The position numbers were made by a program, and so were the translations under genes. Shown piece by piece: positions 36,281 through 47,418 of a DNA stretch of 64,000 nucleotides (position 1 is the stretch's first letter; every line of letters begins with the position of its first letter). Location: the NCBI GenBank assembly GCA_948146395.1, contig OX411543.1, positions 56,039,689 through 56,103,688 on the forward strand. Reading direction: 5' to 3'. This stretch comes from Fragum whitleyi. Lineage: Eukaryota; Mollusca; Bivalvia; Cardiida; Cardiidae. A model generated the notes under the pieces. It was given only the letters and a program-made list of their open reading frames with translations, had not been told where the DNA came from and made no database searches.

Positions 36281-36649
36281 AGGCCTACGTCTGTCAGCAA
36301 TCAAACTAGCCATTTCTCTCTGACCTGAGGCATTTATCGCCACCACTGCTCGCGGGAGGTGTGAAAAACAATTGTATTGATTTACCTGGCTTCGCTCAGT
36401 ATGGCGATTTTAGTCTCGTAATTTTCACCTATCGATCTAAAATCGCGATGAAAACAGCGTTAACGGCGGATCGGGTAACATCGCCGCAGCATCCCAAAAA
36501 TGGTCAACCCCCCTAAATTTCGGGAGCCAAGCGGACCCCACGTTATAATGGATTTAGCGCTCTAACAGATTTCGTTATAATGGAGTTGCAGTGTATTTGG
36601 TCCAGTAGATCTCATCTAGGTAACTTTCAGGCAAAATTTCATTTACTCT

Positions 36650-37715
36650 GCCCAACCATTCATTAAGGGATGACTCAAAATAAGCCACGCCTTGCCATCC
36701 TCCTTTATGGGCCTATCAAAATTTCACTAACACTTTGAAAAGGTCATCCAATTAACATTCTGGTAAAGTTTTATTAGAATCAGTCATGTGGTTCAGGAGA
36801 TGTCATTCAAATATTTCAAACTCAAAAAAAAGCCTAATCCCTTCCATGCTAAATTTATGGGCCACTCAAAATTTTGAGAGCGATTTTTGAAAAGGGTCAC
36901 CCAAGGAGTATTCTGAGCATTAAAGCGGGAGGAGATGGGTTCACAAGATTTTTTTACATGAAGGCCCATTTTTCCATGACGCAGCTGAAATTCACCAATC
37001 GTGACTTCATGCACTTGATCAGGTGACTAGGAACATTCCATGAAAAGTTCATCCAAATCTGTCCATGAATGTGGGAGGAGTTGTTCTCACAAGATTTTTT
37101 ACACAAAGGCCCCTTTTTCCGTGACGCTGCTGAAATTCACCAAATCATTACTTCATGCACATGGTCAGGTGACTAGAAACATTCGTTGAAAGTTTCATCC
37201 AAATCGGACCATAAATGAGGGAGGAGTTGGGCTCATGAAAAAAGTGGGCATACATTCATATGTACAGACGGACGAATGGATGGACAGACAGAAAAGATAA
37301 TGCCAATAAACCACCTCCTCCGTCGGCATACAAAAAGGTCACCCAAGGAACATTCAGGTAAAGTTTTATTAAAATCAGCCATGTGCTTCAAGAAATGCCA
37401 TTCAAAGATTTCAAGCTCAAAAAAAGACCTATCCTTGCCATGCCCATATTTATGGGTCACTCAAAATTTCGTGAACAATTTTTGAAAAGGGTCACACAAG
37501 GAGCATTCTGGTAAAGTTTCTTTGTAATTACCCCTGTTGTTCAGGAGGAGATATCATTCTAAGATTTAGGGCTCAAAATAAGAAATGCCCTGCCACGCCC
37601 ATATTTTTAGGCCAAACAAAACTTCACAATTTTCAATAAGGGTCACCCAAGGAACATTCTGGTAAAGTTTCATTGAAATTAGCCCAGTAGTTCAGGAGGA
37701 TACATCAATCAAAGA
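36650..37715 (+). repeat. Array of divergent 'GGGTCACCCAAGGAACATTC' monomers
   Basis: About six units of 140-180 bp repeat 'GGGTCACCCAAGGAACATTC' and 'CAGGAGGAGATATCATTC' words. A 3' element end with GGACAGACAG and 'CCTCCGTCGGCATACAAAAAGG' lies at about 37260-37340. The SET repeat copy D1 starts right after. Confidence 0.5.
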
Positions 37716-37724
37716 TTGTGCCAG

Positions 37725-39595
37725 TTGGTGCCAATTGGTAATCAACACATTACTATACAAAACTAAACCTGTTGTATGAACAGGCTGAAGAAAATTGGTC
37801 AATTATCTTCATCCTTAATTAATTTTAATAAGTCTTTTGTTCTTTTTATACAACATGTTCCAGGTTATATTTGGTATCCAACGACAAGGAAGAATATTAC
37901 AGACTGACGGTAGAACTCAACGATCTGAAGCTACTGGCAAGAGGAATTGACAAGAAGCAGGGATAGGAATTTGCAGGACAGAAGGCCGGCGCTGCATTAC
38001 CGAAAACTCCATATGAGGTGCAGGGAGTTCTTCGTAAAGCAGGACAGGACTTTCGAGATCTATTGAAAATAGTCAAGAAAGAGACACTTGGTAAGGTTGC
38101 AGTATCAAGTGTAAATAAATATCTTTGTTCTTATATTTGTTTGACACAGGGTCATTACATAGCTGTCAAGGGTCCCTAAATGTCAGGAGTGTGATCAAAC
38201 GTGCTGGGGCCAGGGGGCCGCTAGGGTCCCTGGTGGGTCCAGGGCAAAGCCCTAGCCACGGATTTAAGTGATGCTAGTGACTTTTAGTGGGAATTTTCTG
38301 GGTAAAACTTTTGAAAAAATTCACATTTTATATCAATTCATTATGACAATAGCATGATACATTCGACGGTCACAGACACAGAGCACTAAAACATCTACGG
38401 TAATTAAAAAGAACTGGGTTTGTATAAATTTCGGTGAACCATTTACTTACTTTTACAACATGGCACCCTGAACATCAAGTCAAGCAAATCATTTGTTCTT
38501 GCATGAAAATAATTTTTTTTTTTTTTTATTTTATTTTTTATTTTTTTTTTGCGCTTTCCCCGCGTTACAAGCCGGTAAGGTCGGGTGTCATTTCTTTTAA
38601 GTTTTAAATGCAATCTAGCTCTATTTTGAGTTAACGACTCGATTGATTTTAAATGGTGATCAGCGAAAATCCCTGAGGTGTTTAAGTACGCTTATAAATA
38701 CGTTAGAGCTTTTTGTAAACTTTACGAGATCGGTAAGGTTGAAGTGAAAGTAAAATGTATAAACAGGAAATAAATTCAAAGGATATGCGCACTAACAAGA
38801 GAAACTGAAACCAGACTAGATGCGTATGTTATCTTACGCCAGAAGTCTGACTGTTGACAGTATTACCGCAAATACTTAAATTAATTGATTTATCAATAGA
38901 AATAACTTATTTCATATGATTTTTAAACTTTTTTTTTTATTTTTTGAAAATGCGTGTGATTGAATCAGCTAAGCGTGTGAGCGTGATTCAGGTACGAAAT
39001 GCGTGTGACACACTCGCAATGCGTGTGACTTGACAGGTATGTCATTATCAAGGAATTCCTGAGTACCTGGAGATAACCAACTACACCAAGGGAACAACTA
39101 GACAACCTGTAGAGAAGGACAGAAAGATAAATTATGTTGTCATGGTTCCCCAGCACAAGAAGTCAGACCAGTTTGATGGCCAGTTAATGATTACTCCAGG
39201 AAAGGTATGTTAGAGGGCCTGCCCTATAACAGAAAATATTTAAATATTCCTTATAATATTTTCTTACAGGCTGATGGCAATCCCTTTAACAAAATTTCCG
39301 ATGGCATTATTCGTTTCCAGTTTGAGTACAATATTCAACCAGCATTTTCATGCTCTGATGCAAGGAAGAACTATGAAACTTATGCCGAAGGTTATTCTTC
39401 TGAGACAAGAAGTCTGCTGAGTGAATTCTTGGCTCACTCAGAAGAGGTTGCTAAGTCTCATTACAGGTTTCCCAAAGAAAGAAATGTCAGCATTAGAGTT
39501 TTTTGCAAGAAGTTGACAGACTACATACTACATACAGCAAGGAACATCCGCAGATTTTTGGTTTAGCAGCCAAATCCTGTATGGGGCTGATTATG
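37725..39595 (+). pseudogene. SET repeat, copy D1: middle exon, intron, E4 exon, second intron and E4b exon
   Basis: The middle exon (37740-38095) is followed by a GT-AG intron of about 60 bp, from GGTAAGGTTG to TTTGACACAG. E4 begins at 38150 and is split by the 0.9 kb TIR element at 38158-39040. It resumes at 39048 and encodes 'DRKINYVVMVPQHKKSDQFD'. A second intron (from about 39206 to 39269) ends in TTTTCTTACAG. The following exon is open to 39566 and encodes 'EYNIQPAFSCSDARKNYETY'. The end at about 39565-39635 matches the end of copy B (6107-6178). Confidence 0.6.
38158..39040. mobile_element. TIR element inserted in the E4 exon of SET repeat copy D1
   Basis: The left end CATAGCTGTCAAG matches the inverted right end CATACCTGTCAAG. 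GTCATTA occurs at 38151-38157 and 39041-39047, a 7- or 8-bp duplication. Near the right end GCGTGTGA is repeated several times. A poly-T tract lies at 38514-38550. No open frame of note. I cannot assign the superfamily. Confidence 0.65.
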
Positions 39596-40231
39596 CCTTG
39601 TCCCTTGGGTGGACTATATTGACAATTTTGACTGTCTGAAGCTCCTGGCAAGGGGACTTGACAGAAGCAGAGAGAGAAATTGGCGGGACAGAAGGTCGGT
39701 GCTGAATTACCGAAAACTCCAGTTGAGGTGCAGGGAGTTCTTCGTAAAGCAGAACAGAACTTTCGAGATCTCTTGAAAAGGGCTGAGAAAGAGACTGGGC
39801 AAGGTTGCAGTATCTAAACATAAGTGTCTTTCTTATATTTGTTTGAAACAGGGTCATCGACCAGGAATTCCTGAGCACCTGAACATAGCCAACTACACCA
39901 AGGGAACAACCTGACCACCTATAGAGGAGGACAGAAATATGCATTACATTGTAATGATTCCCCCTCCCAAAAGCACAAGAGGTCAGACCAGTTTGATGGC
40001 CAGATAGTGATTACTCTGGAACTGAAGACCTGGATGGATAAATAACTGAGCTATATTCAAGGGCCTATTACAGAAAAGAAAAATTAAATATTCCTAGTAA
40101 TTTTTTCTTACAGGTTGATGGCAATCCCATAACCAAGATTTCCGATGGTATTATTCATTTCTAAATAAGTACAATATTTACCCAGCATTTCATGCTCTGA
40201 TGCAATGAAAAGCTATGAAACTTATGCTGGA

Positions 40232-40451
40232 TTGATTGATTTATTGATTGATTGGAGTTAAATGCCACTTTCAACATTTTTTCAGTTATATTGTGGCAGC
40301 TGGAGCACCTAACAATGGTTTTCTGGTATTTCTTTAACCAGTACAACCACCACATCCTTTCCTAGCCTCCAGCTGCTTTCGCACATAGGTCTAGGATTAT
40401 CAACCCATTGGTGAGAAACAAATAAGTCGGAAAGAATGAAAGCCGCCGTCG
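40232..40451 (-). mobile_element. SINE inserted in the E4b exon of SET repeat copy D2
   Basis: Tail TTGATTGATTTATTGATTG, tail domain and body are present, with only the edge of the tRNA head. ACTTATGCTGGA is duplicated at 40220-40231 and 40452-40463, within the exon. Confidence 0.82.
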
Positions 40452-41074
40452 ACTTATGCTGGAGGTAAGTCTCATTACAGGTTTACCAATACAGAAAGAA
40501 CTGTCAGCACTACATTTTTTTTGGCAAGAAGTTGACAGACTACAGCAAGGAATATCTGCAGACTTTTCCAACCAAGGAGCAGATAGCAAGCCAAGCAACT
40601 GTAGTGACTGGTAAAGACACTTCAGCCCGTTACAAGTATGTCAGCCAAACAATGTGAGCCAAGACCATTCACCTCTCTTAAGGGATTGAAGATCAAAGCC
40701 TTGAAGCTGAAGTTTTAAGAGCATATAATTGATGTGCAAGGGGTTGACTATCAGGTCAGCTAAGGTACCGACTCTTTCAGAATTGCAGCAACAGTACGAC
40801 ATAAGAGATAAAAGGAGGGCGAAAAAGCTGAGCAGGGCACTGAGGTATATGCAGGAGAAGGACACAGCTAACTAAATAGCTTACAGGACCTGCAAGGATT
40901 ATACAAGACAGTTTGTTGTAAGAATAGGCGAGATCAAAAACAGAAGCTTGTTGCCATCCATGAGTATCTTACGAAACATGGGCAATGCTTATTTGCTGAT
41001 AAGGTACTCAGAAGGGCAGTAAAGGAATGTATCTCAGAGGCAAAGACTGAAACAGCATTTCAGTCTGATGAAGA

Positions 41075-41350
41075 TAGATTGATTGAATAGAGTTTAACAG
41101 CACTTTCAACAATTTTTCAGTTTTATATCAGCAGTTGGAGCACCTAACAATGGATTCCTGGTATTTCTCACCAGTGCAACCATGACACCCTTTCCTAGCC
41201 TCCAGCTGCTACCTCACATTTGTCTATGATTATCAACCTATTGGTGAGAGACAAATAGTCAGAAAGAATGAGTGCCACCGTTGGAGATTAAACTCAGGGC
41301 CTATAGATTGACAGTCCAACGCTCTACCAACTGCATTATAACAGCTGACC
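41075..41350 (-). mobile_element. Nearly full-length SINE between the pre-SET and SET parts of copy D2
   Basis: The tail and the reverse of a decayed tRNA head ('CCAACGCTCTACCAACTGC') are both present. CAGTCTGATGAAGA is duplicated at 41061-41074 and 41351-41364. Confidence 0.82.
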
Positions 41351-42079
41351 CAGTCTGATGAAGACCTTGAAGGCAGCAATGGCCAGACTTGATTATCGTT
41401 GATAATATTTTAGGTAATGGTAGGTGTCCTGAATTGGTCAGGAAGAAAGAAGAAAAGCTAGGTTATGTGCCGTTACCACAGGATTCTGAAAACCCATGAA
41501 GAGGGTCTGAGAGTCCTGAATGAGATATACGGTAGCACAGGAAATTATATCCTGACACTTGAACATCAGGACCCATTGTTGGCCATTGGTGCAGCAAGCT
41601 ACTGTGGTTGTTACCCTACAGAAATATTTTTTTATAAATAGGCTGATTAACCATTGTAAGAAAAATATTAATGTTAAAGCGGTGGTAAGGACTATTGATG
41701 GTAAACTGTATGTGTTTATGGTGGCCACAACAGAGATAGCACCAAAAGAGGAGATCTTATTTGATTATTATATTGAATAGTAAAAGTCCAGAAACAAACT
41801 TTCCTGGCTTGAAAACTAGGCTTCAATGTTTAGGGATGTTAGGATGATTTTATCATATATTAAATGCTTCAGTTATTACTTATAAGCCTTATAATTTCAG
41901 TTTTAGGCAATTCATTTTTACATAAAAATTGTTAAAAAGTTTTGAAATTTATTTAATTACTGACAAATCAGACTTTCATTATCATAATTTGAGCTATTTT
42001 GAATGTTAATTTTGAATTTATGAAAAAATACAATAATGAAATGTCAATCTTTTTATCCTTAAAGTCTGACTTTTTCACG

Positions 42080-42126
42080 AATAACTTTTCTTAGAATCAA
42101 AAAGTTGATCCTAAGAAAAGTTATTT
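42080..42126. repeat. Palindrome downstream of the SET remnant
   Basis: AATAACTTTTCTTAG and CTAAGAAAAGTTATT form a near-perfect stem around a short centre. 'TCTAAGAAAAGTTATT' also occurs at 4044, beside SET repeat sequence in copies A/B, so it may belong to the repeat's boundary. Confidence 0.5.
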
Positions 42127-42167
42127 ATGAAAGAGAGGGACTAAACTTTTGAAAAAGGCCAAATAAG

Positions 42168-42230
42168 GGCGGGTGAAACTCAGGACCTCCAGATTGACAG
42201 TCCAACGCGCTACCAACAGCATGCCCACTG
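42168..42230 (-). mobile_element. SINE head fragment
   Basis: 'CAGGACCTCCAGATTGACAG' and 'CCAACGCGCTACCAACAGC' match the reversed tRNA head of the SINE family. The body is missing. Confidence 0.5.
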
Positions 42231-43180
42231 GATTTACATTTTGGGGGTACATGTACCCTCTGGACTTTAAATTGGCGGTACAAAGAAACAAATCAGGTAG
42301 CATTTGTACCCTTTACTTTTAGAGTTGAGGGTAAACCTTTTCAAAAGTCTGTATCGGACAACAGAATAATAGATTCTTAATAATCAATAAAAGAATGTGC
42401 ATGGAATTAAGTGTGAAAGCTTAAGTACAACTTCTGTTTGCTTGTTACAGTTAGTATCTTGACCATCGCCATGTTCTTGACTTCGTTTCCCCGCAAAAAA
42501 TTAAATTGTAATAAAATGTTAAGTATATCTATTCTTATCCTATTTGAGACACTCTCTCTCGAGTAAAAGTGACCAATACTTAACCAAACTGAAATTAATG
42601 CTGATTCTTTTCTTTGAATGGAGGTGATTGAAAAAAAATTTTTTTTTTGATTTCTTACTTTTAAATTTGCAATGAACCAAATATGTGGGAAGTAAGCTAC
42701 CAATTCTTTAAGTATAATAATTAAAGGCACTTGCAGGTTTTGAAAAAGATCAGGTTTTGATTCAGGTACTATGATTAGGGTTGCAAAATCATACTAGGTG
42801 ACAGTATCAATACATTCTCACAAAAATATATTTGTTTAATACATGTCCAACCCAATATATCAATATTTCAAAATTATCATTTGTGATTACATTACAATAA
42901 TACTCAAATCATACTACAAATACAGTCTTTGTCATGCTGCACCCCCATCCCCCAACACACACACTCTGGATTCCCCACCTTCTATCTTCAACACTTTTTA
43001 TGCTTTAATACAAATCAACTGTCAGAGGCTGACCATTTTGATTGAATTTGTGAAATGCTGGGTAAATGAAAACGAGTCAAAGTTATTTGCTGATAGTAAG
43101 GGAATTCATTATGGATGAACAGACTCGTTTCTGGGAAAACAGAGGAGCAGGTCAAGCTATGAAGGCTGGGTCAAACTCTA

Positions 43181-44469
43181 ACAAGAGCACAGCCTTAGAG
43201 TGCCTATACTCGGCTGTAAGTGCTGGATGGTAAAAAAATAATGGATGGTGAAAAAAAACTAAGTAGAAAAAGGGGCATTATTTGCAAAAATGCTTCTAAA
43301 GTTATCCCACTTGAAAGAAAAGGTTGCTCTTTTGATGGTGAATATGTGTGCCAAATTTCAAGTGAATGCCTTCAGTAGAACCAGAGATATCACAAAAATG
43401 TTACATTTATTTCACAGGTTTGACCTTGAATGATGACCTTGAACTTGAATGATAACCTTGAACTCGATACCAACAGAAAGTGCTTGTCCAAAGCAATCAT
43501 AATGTGATATATAAAGGCCCTATTACTTACCATTCAAAAGTTATTGTAACATGTCATAGTTTTTGCATTTTTTTCACAAATTTGACCTTGAATGATGACC
43601 TTGAACATGAATGATGACCTTAAACTTGATACCAACAGAAATTGCTTGTCCAAAGCAATCATCATGTGAAATATGAAGGCCCTATCACTTACCATTCAAA
43701 AGTTATTGTAACATGTAAAAGTTTTTGCATTTTTCTCACAAATTTGACCTTGAATGATGACCTTGAACATGAATGATGACCTTAAACTTGATACCAACAG
43801 AAATTGCTCGTCCAAAGCAATCATCATGTGAAATATGAAGGCCCTATCACTTGCCATTCAAAAGTTATTGTAACATGTCAAAGTTTTTGCATTTCTTTCA
43901 CAAATTTGACCTTAAAAAATGACCTTGACCTTGACTGATGACCTTGAACTTGGTTCGAACAGAAAGTGCTTGTCCGAGGTAATCATCCTGTGAATATATG
44001 AAGACCCGATCACTTACCATTAAAGAGTTATCACAAAATGTCAAGGTTTTAGCATTTTTTTCACTAATTTGACCTTAAAAAATACCTTGACCTTGACTGA
44101 TGACCTTGAACTTGGTTTGAACAGAAAGTGCTTGTCCCAGGCAATCATCATGTGAGATATGAAGACCCTATCACTTACCATTAAAGAGTTATCACAATAT
44201 GTCAAAGTTTTTACTTTTTTTTCACAAGTTTGACCTTGAAAAATGACCTTGACCTTGAATGATGACCTTGAACTTGGTACCAACAGAAAGGCCTTGCAAC
44301 AGGCAATCATCATGTGGAATATGAAAGCCCAATCATTTACCATTCAAAAATTATCACAAAATGTCAAAGTTTTCGCATGACGACAACGACGGCGACATGG
44401 ACGAGGACACAAAGGCTATAGCAATACAATATAGCAATACCAATTCTCCGAAAACAGCCAAGCTAAAAA
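43181..44469 (+). mobile_element. Satellite-bearing element ACAAGAGCACAGCC ... CAGCCAAGCTAAAAATG
   Basis: Six monomers of 162 bp repeat 'GACCTTGAATGATGACCTTG' and 'GCAATCATCATGTGAAATAT'. The ends match 25772-26070, which lacks the array. Confidence 0.68.
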
Positions 44470-45306
44470 TGGAAGTTTTGGGAATGAAAATATCAAAGGC
44501 CTGAATTGAAGACAGGACTGAATATTAACAACTGGAATGAAAATTGTAGCGTTTTGAGAAGATCTCTTGAGTGGGTATCAAAAATGATGATCCACATGGC
44601 ACTCATTGCTTACCCCTTTATGAAGAGCTGAACATTTCATTGCCCTTGTGAATATTGCCCTGAATTGGAAATTGTTCAAATTTCTTATACCTTTATTATC
44701 TGGTTAAGGATTTGACACAATATCTCAACATAAAAGCAGCAATTAAAGTAATACCAATATTCTTATACTTTTAAGAGTCAAAGTCAATACCAAGAAGAAG
44801 TATTTTCCCGTACAATAGCTGTTGCTTTTGTTGTTTTTATGAATACCCTATAAGTTCCTTCCACTGGAGTGAAACATCCTATTCTAATTCTCCATTGAGA
44901 TATTTGGATTACCATTTCAGGTTATTCTTGTTGCATATGGTCTGAATTAGAAGAAAATTATTTAAACTACAAAATAATACATAAACCTGTTAAAACAACC
45001 AACCTTTCAGGCCTTTTCCACGGGACTGCTTTTTCTAGATCATGATTCGGATTGAACTATCCGGTGAACTATCAATTTTGACAAAACTCAAAATGGCAGA
45101 TTAATTCATGTGACTCCTGAGCTACAGCATTTATCATCTCGGGGAGAATTCTTTCAAAGTCCACTCCAGAATGTTACAAATAAATCCACTCCAGTTTCCA
45201 AAACAGTTTTTGCTATTGTCAGAAAATTGTGGATAACAAAAGCGGAAACTCATAACCGAGGTACAACTGTACAGTATCTGCAATATGGATAGACAAAACA
45301 GGCCTA

Positions 45307-45492
45307 GAGCGTCGGCCTCTTGACCCATAGGGTCTGAGTTCGATTCCCAGGAGTGGCTATCGATCTTGGTTCTTTCATTGGCCCACACGTTCGGCGCGAG
45401 TACTGGTGAATTTTCCAGGAAGCAGAATCGAAAGGGATTAAGTTGTAAGAACTTGTTTCCCAATCGATGTAAAATAAATAGGTTTAAACCAA
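45307..45492 (+). mobile_element. SINE of a second tRNA-derived family
   Basis: The B-box GAGTTCGATTCCCAGG and the tRNA-like 'GCGTCGGCCTCTTGACCC' head are distinct from the other SINEs here. ACAAAACAGGCCTA is duplicated at 45293-45306 and 45493-45506. The first bases of the head are lacking. The tail ends near 'AATAAATAGGTTTAAACC'. Confidence 0.8.
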
Positions 45493-45613
45493 ACAAAACA
45501 GGCCTAATAATAAAGTAATTTGAAAAGTCCCCAAAATGATTTCTCAAGGAGTGAATCAAAGTATATCCAAACCTAGGAAAATCCACAGGTTTACAAGTTT
45601 ATTTAAATAGTCT

Positions 45614-46366
45614 TGTGCTTAAAATTCCACTAAATTCAATATCAGAGTAATAAATCTTTGTCAAGAGGCTGATATCATGGTAACAAAAGCATGTGTAGAG
45701 TTTCCAAGCAAAAGGCTAGGTAGAAATAGAGCTATAACTGATATACAATGTACAACATTTGCACGTTAAAACTTAACCAAGATTTCTAAGTCCGAAAAGG
45801 GTTAAAATTCCACTAAATTCAATATCAGAGTAATGAATCTTAGTCTAGATGCTGATATTATGGCCACAGAAGCATGTGTAAAGTTTCAAAGCAATAGCTT
45901 TAGTAGAAATAGAGATATTACAGAAATACAACATTTGCACGTGAAAATTAACCAAAAAGTCCGAAAAGGGTTAAAATTCCACTAAATTCAATCTCAGAGT
46001 AATGAATCTTTGTCTAGATCAGGGCTTGAAAATTCTTGAAATTTGTACTCGTCCTTCCGTATAGGAAAATAAAGTAATGCTTTAACTTCATAAGTGAAAT
46101 TTTGCAAAATCCACTTGTCCTGCTTATATAGACCAAGAAGGAAAAAATCATGCAGGACGAGCGGACGAGTAGAATTTTCAAGCCCTGTAGATGCTGATAC
46201 CATGGTCACAGAAGCATGTTCAAAGTTTCAAAGCAATAGCTTTAATAGAAACAGAGATTTTAAGCACTTGCACATGAAAACTTAACCAAAGCATTACGCC
46301 GACGCTGACGCCTTCGCCCAGGTGACTGGAATAGCCCCCCTATTCTTCGAATAGTCAAGCTAAAAA
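45614..46366 (+). mobile_element. 5'-truncated copy of the 28608-29947 element
   Basis: Four monomers and the 3' end CTATTC-TTC-GAATAG then TCAAGCTAAAAA are present; one monomer is split by the hAT-like element at 46020-46187. Confidence 0.62.
46020..46187. mobile_element. 168-bp hAT-like miniature element
   Basis: The ends CAGGGCTTGAAAATTCT and AGAATTTTCAAGCCCTG are perfect inverses. TAGAT flanks both sides (46015-46019 and 46188-46192). It splits a satellite monomer of the element at 45614-46366. Confidence 0.75.
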
Positions 46367-46929
46367 GGCAGTTCTCTTGTTTGTCTCTAATTTACCCTTT
46401 GTGAACAAATGCAATGCGACATATATTGCAAACAGTGTTGATTACATCAATCATGAAACGAAGTTTATGTACGGCTCCTCTCAATCACGGGGGACTTTCA
46501 ACAAACCTCAGATGGAAGATTGTTTGATATAACAAAATTAAAATTTATTCTCTGTAAACTTAACTACTGACAAATATTACGAAAATGGGTTGGGCTTAAA
46601 AATTTATTTTTCCGAGCCAAATAAATGCAAGGGCATTAGAAGCTGTGCTATGTAATAATTTTAGCAACTGATTCCCTCATCGTGCGCAGAATCGGTTGCA
46701 AACAAAAGATGGTGACTGTGATTCCAAAGGGAGGTCACTCTCCCTGGCGAGAATTCATTCAAGTTTGTATTCAAGCAGACACGCAAATGATCTTTTTTGT
46801 TTAATTAGTGAATTAATGTGAATGCAGTAGAAGTAAGGGTGGTTCATTTTTTTATGTGCATTATTTTTCATGTACGTGCATGCACATCTTTGGATAAAGA
46901 TTTGTACGTAATTGGAGGCAATTGTATGT

Positions 46930-47289
46930 GAATTAAGTTTCTGCAGTACGTGAATGGGCAACCTGATTAAGGCCCCTTTTCCTGTGATTTGGCATAGATC
47001 CTTCCCATTTTCCATAGGGTTCATCCATGTGACCTGATAAATATTCTGACCAAGTTTCATGAAGATTGGGCCATCTTTGTGACCTCTAGACTGTAAACAA
47101 GGAAATTGTCATTCAGGACCCTTTTCCCATGATTTGCATGATGATTGGTCCATATTTGTGGCATCTAGAGTGCAAGTTTACACTTAAATTGTTGAGGTCT
47201 CAATACGGACGATGCCCGACAAATGACAAACATTCAATGATCACAAAAGCTAACCTGTAGTATGATGTGCTCAGGTGAGCTAAAAATGT
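46930..47289 (+). mobile_element. 3' part of a satellite-type element ending GGTGAGCTAAAAATG
   Basis: Two monomers repeat 'CCATGATTTGCATGATGATTGG'-like words; the end is AGCTAACCTG...CAGGTGAGCT, an inverted pair before AAAAATG. Confidence 0.5.
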
Positions 47290-47302
47290 AATCATTCTTA
47301 AC

Positions 47303-47418
47303 ATTTTGGGACTGTAGTGTAGACGAATTGGGACAGTAGATGAATAGGGACAGTAGACGACATGGGACTGGTTGCAAAAAAATACAGTAGACGAAATGGC
47401 AGTAGACCAAATGGGACT
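47303..47418. repeat. Short-period repeat 'GGGACAGTAGACGAAAT', possible foldback arm remnant
   Basis: About six variants of the unit lie in direct order, with 'TTGCAAAAAAATA' in the middle. The edges GACTGTAG and (inverted) GGGTGTAGT recall the foldback element ends above. I found neither a target duplication nor an opposing arm. Confidence 0.4.

Larger units (their letters stand above)
33744..36593. mobile_element. TA-flanked TIR element (CACTGCAACTCC ends) with two nested insertions
   Basis: The ends CACTGCAACTCCATTA and TAATGGAGTTGCAGTG are inverted repeats, flanked by TA at 33742-33743 and 36594-36595. Subterminal GGTCGGGGTCC and GGACCCC also pair. Inside are another TIR element (33935-34926) and a SINE (about 36073-36280). 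No transposase frame is seen in the 2.85 kb. The stretch 34990-36070 holds nothing I recognise. Confidence 0.7.
39636..41780 (+). pseudogene. SET repeat, copy D2: most complete 3' half with a KMT5A-like SET domain remnant
   Basis: In order: end of the middle exon (39640-39800), the 60-bp intron, E4 (39850-40040), second intron, E4b (40115-40600, split by a SINE), pre-SET exon (40635-40960), an exon piece encoding 'YLTKHGQCLFADKVLRRAVK' (split by a second SINE), and a SET remnant at about 41465-41780. The SET part shows 'RYHRILKTHEEGLRVLNEIY', 'GSTGNYIL', then after a frameshift 'RLINHCKKNINVKAVVRTID' and 'EIAPKEEILFDYY'. These line up with the YHGDLI, STGCYMYYF, RLINHS and GEELLYDYG motifs of KMT5A (H4K20 monomethyltransferase) family SET domains. 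Stops and frameshifts mean no active enzyme is encoded here. Confidence 0.62.
41800..43180. other. No gene recognised downstream of SET repeat copy D2
   Basis: Apart from the palindrome at 42080 and the SINE fragment at 42168, this is AT-rich sequence with no feature I can support. Confidence 0.5.

Noticed and set aside
38500..38560. Poly-T as a retroposon tail
   Set aside because: It lies inside a TIR element with defined ends and has no flanking duplication of its own.
45134..45586. 150-codon open frame on the minus strand
   Set aside because: It overlaps a SINE and its flanks, has no recognisable motif, and ends within repeat sequence.
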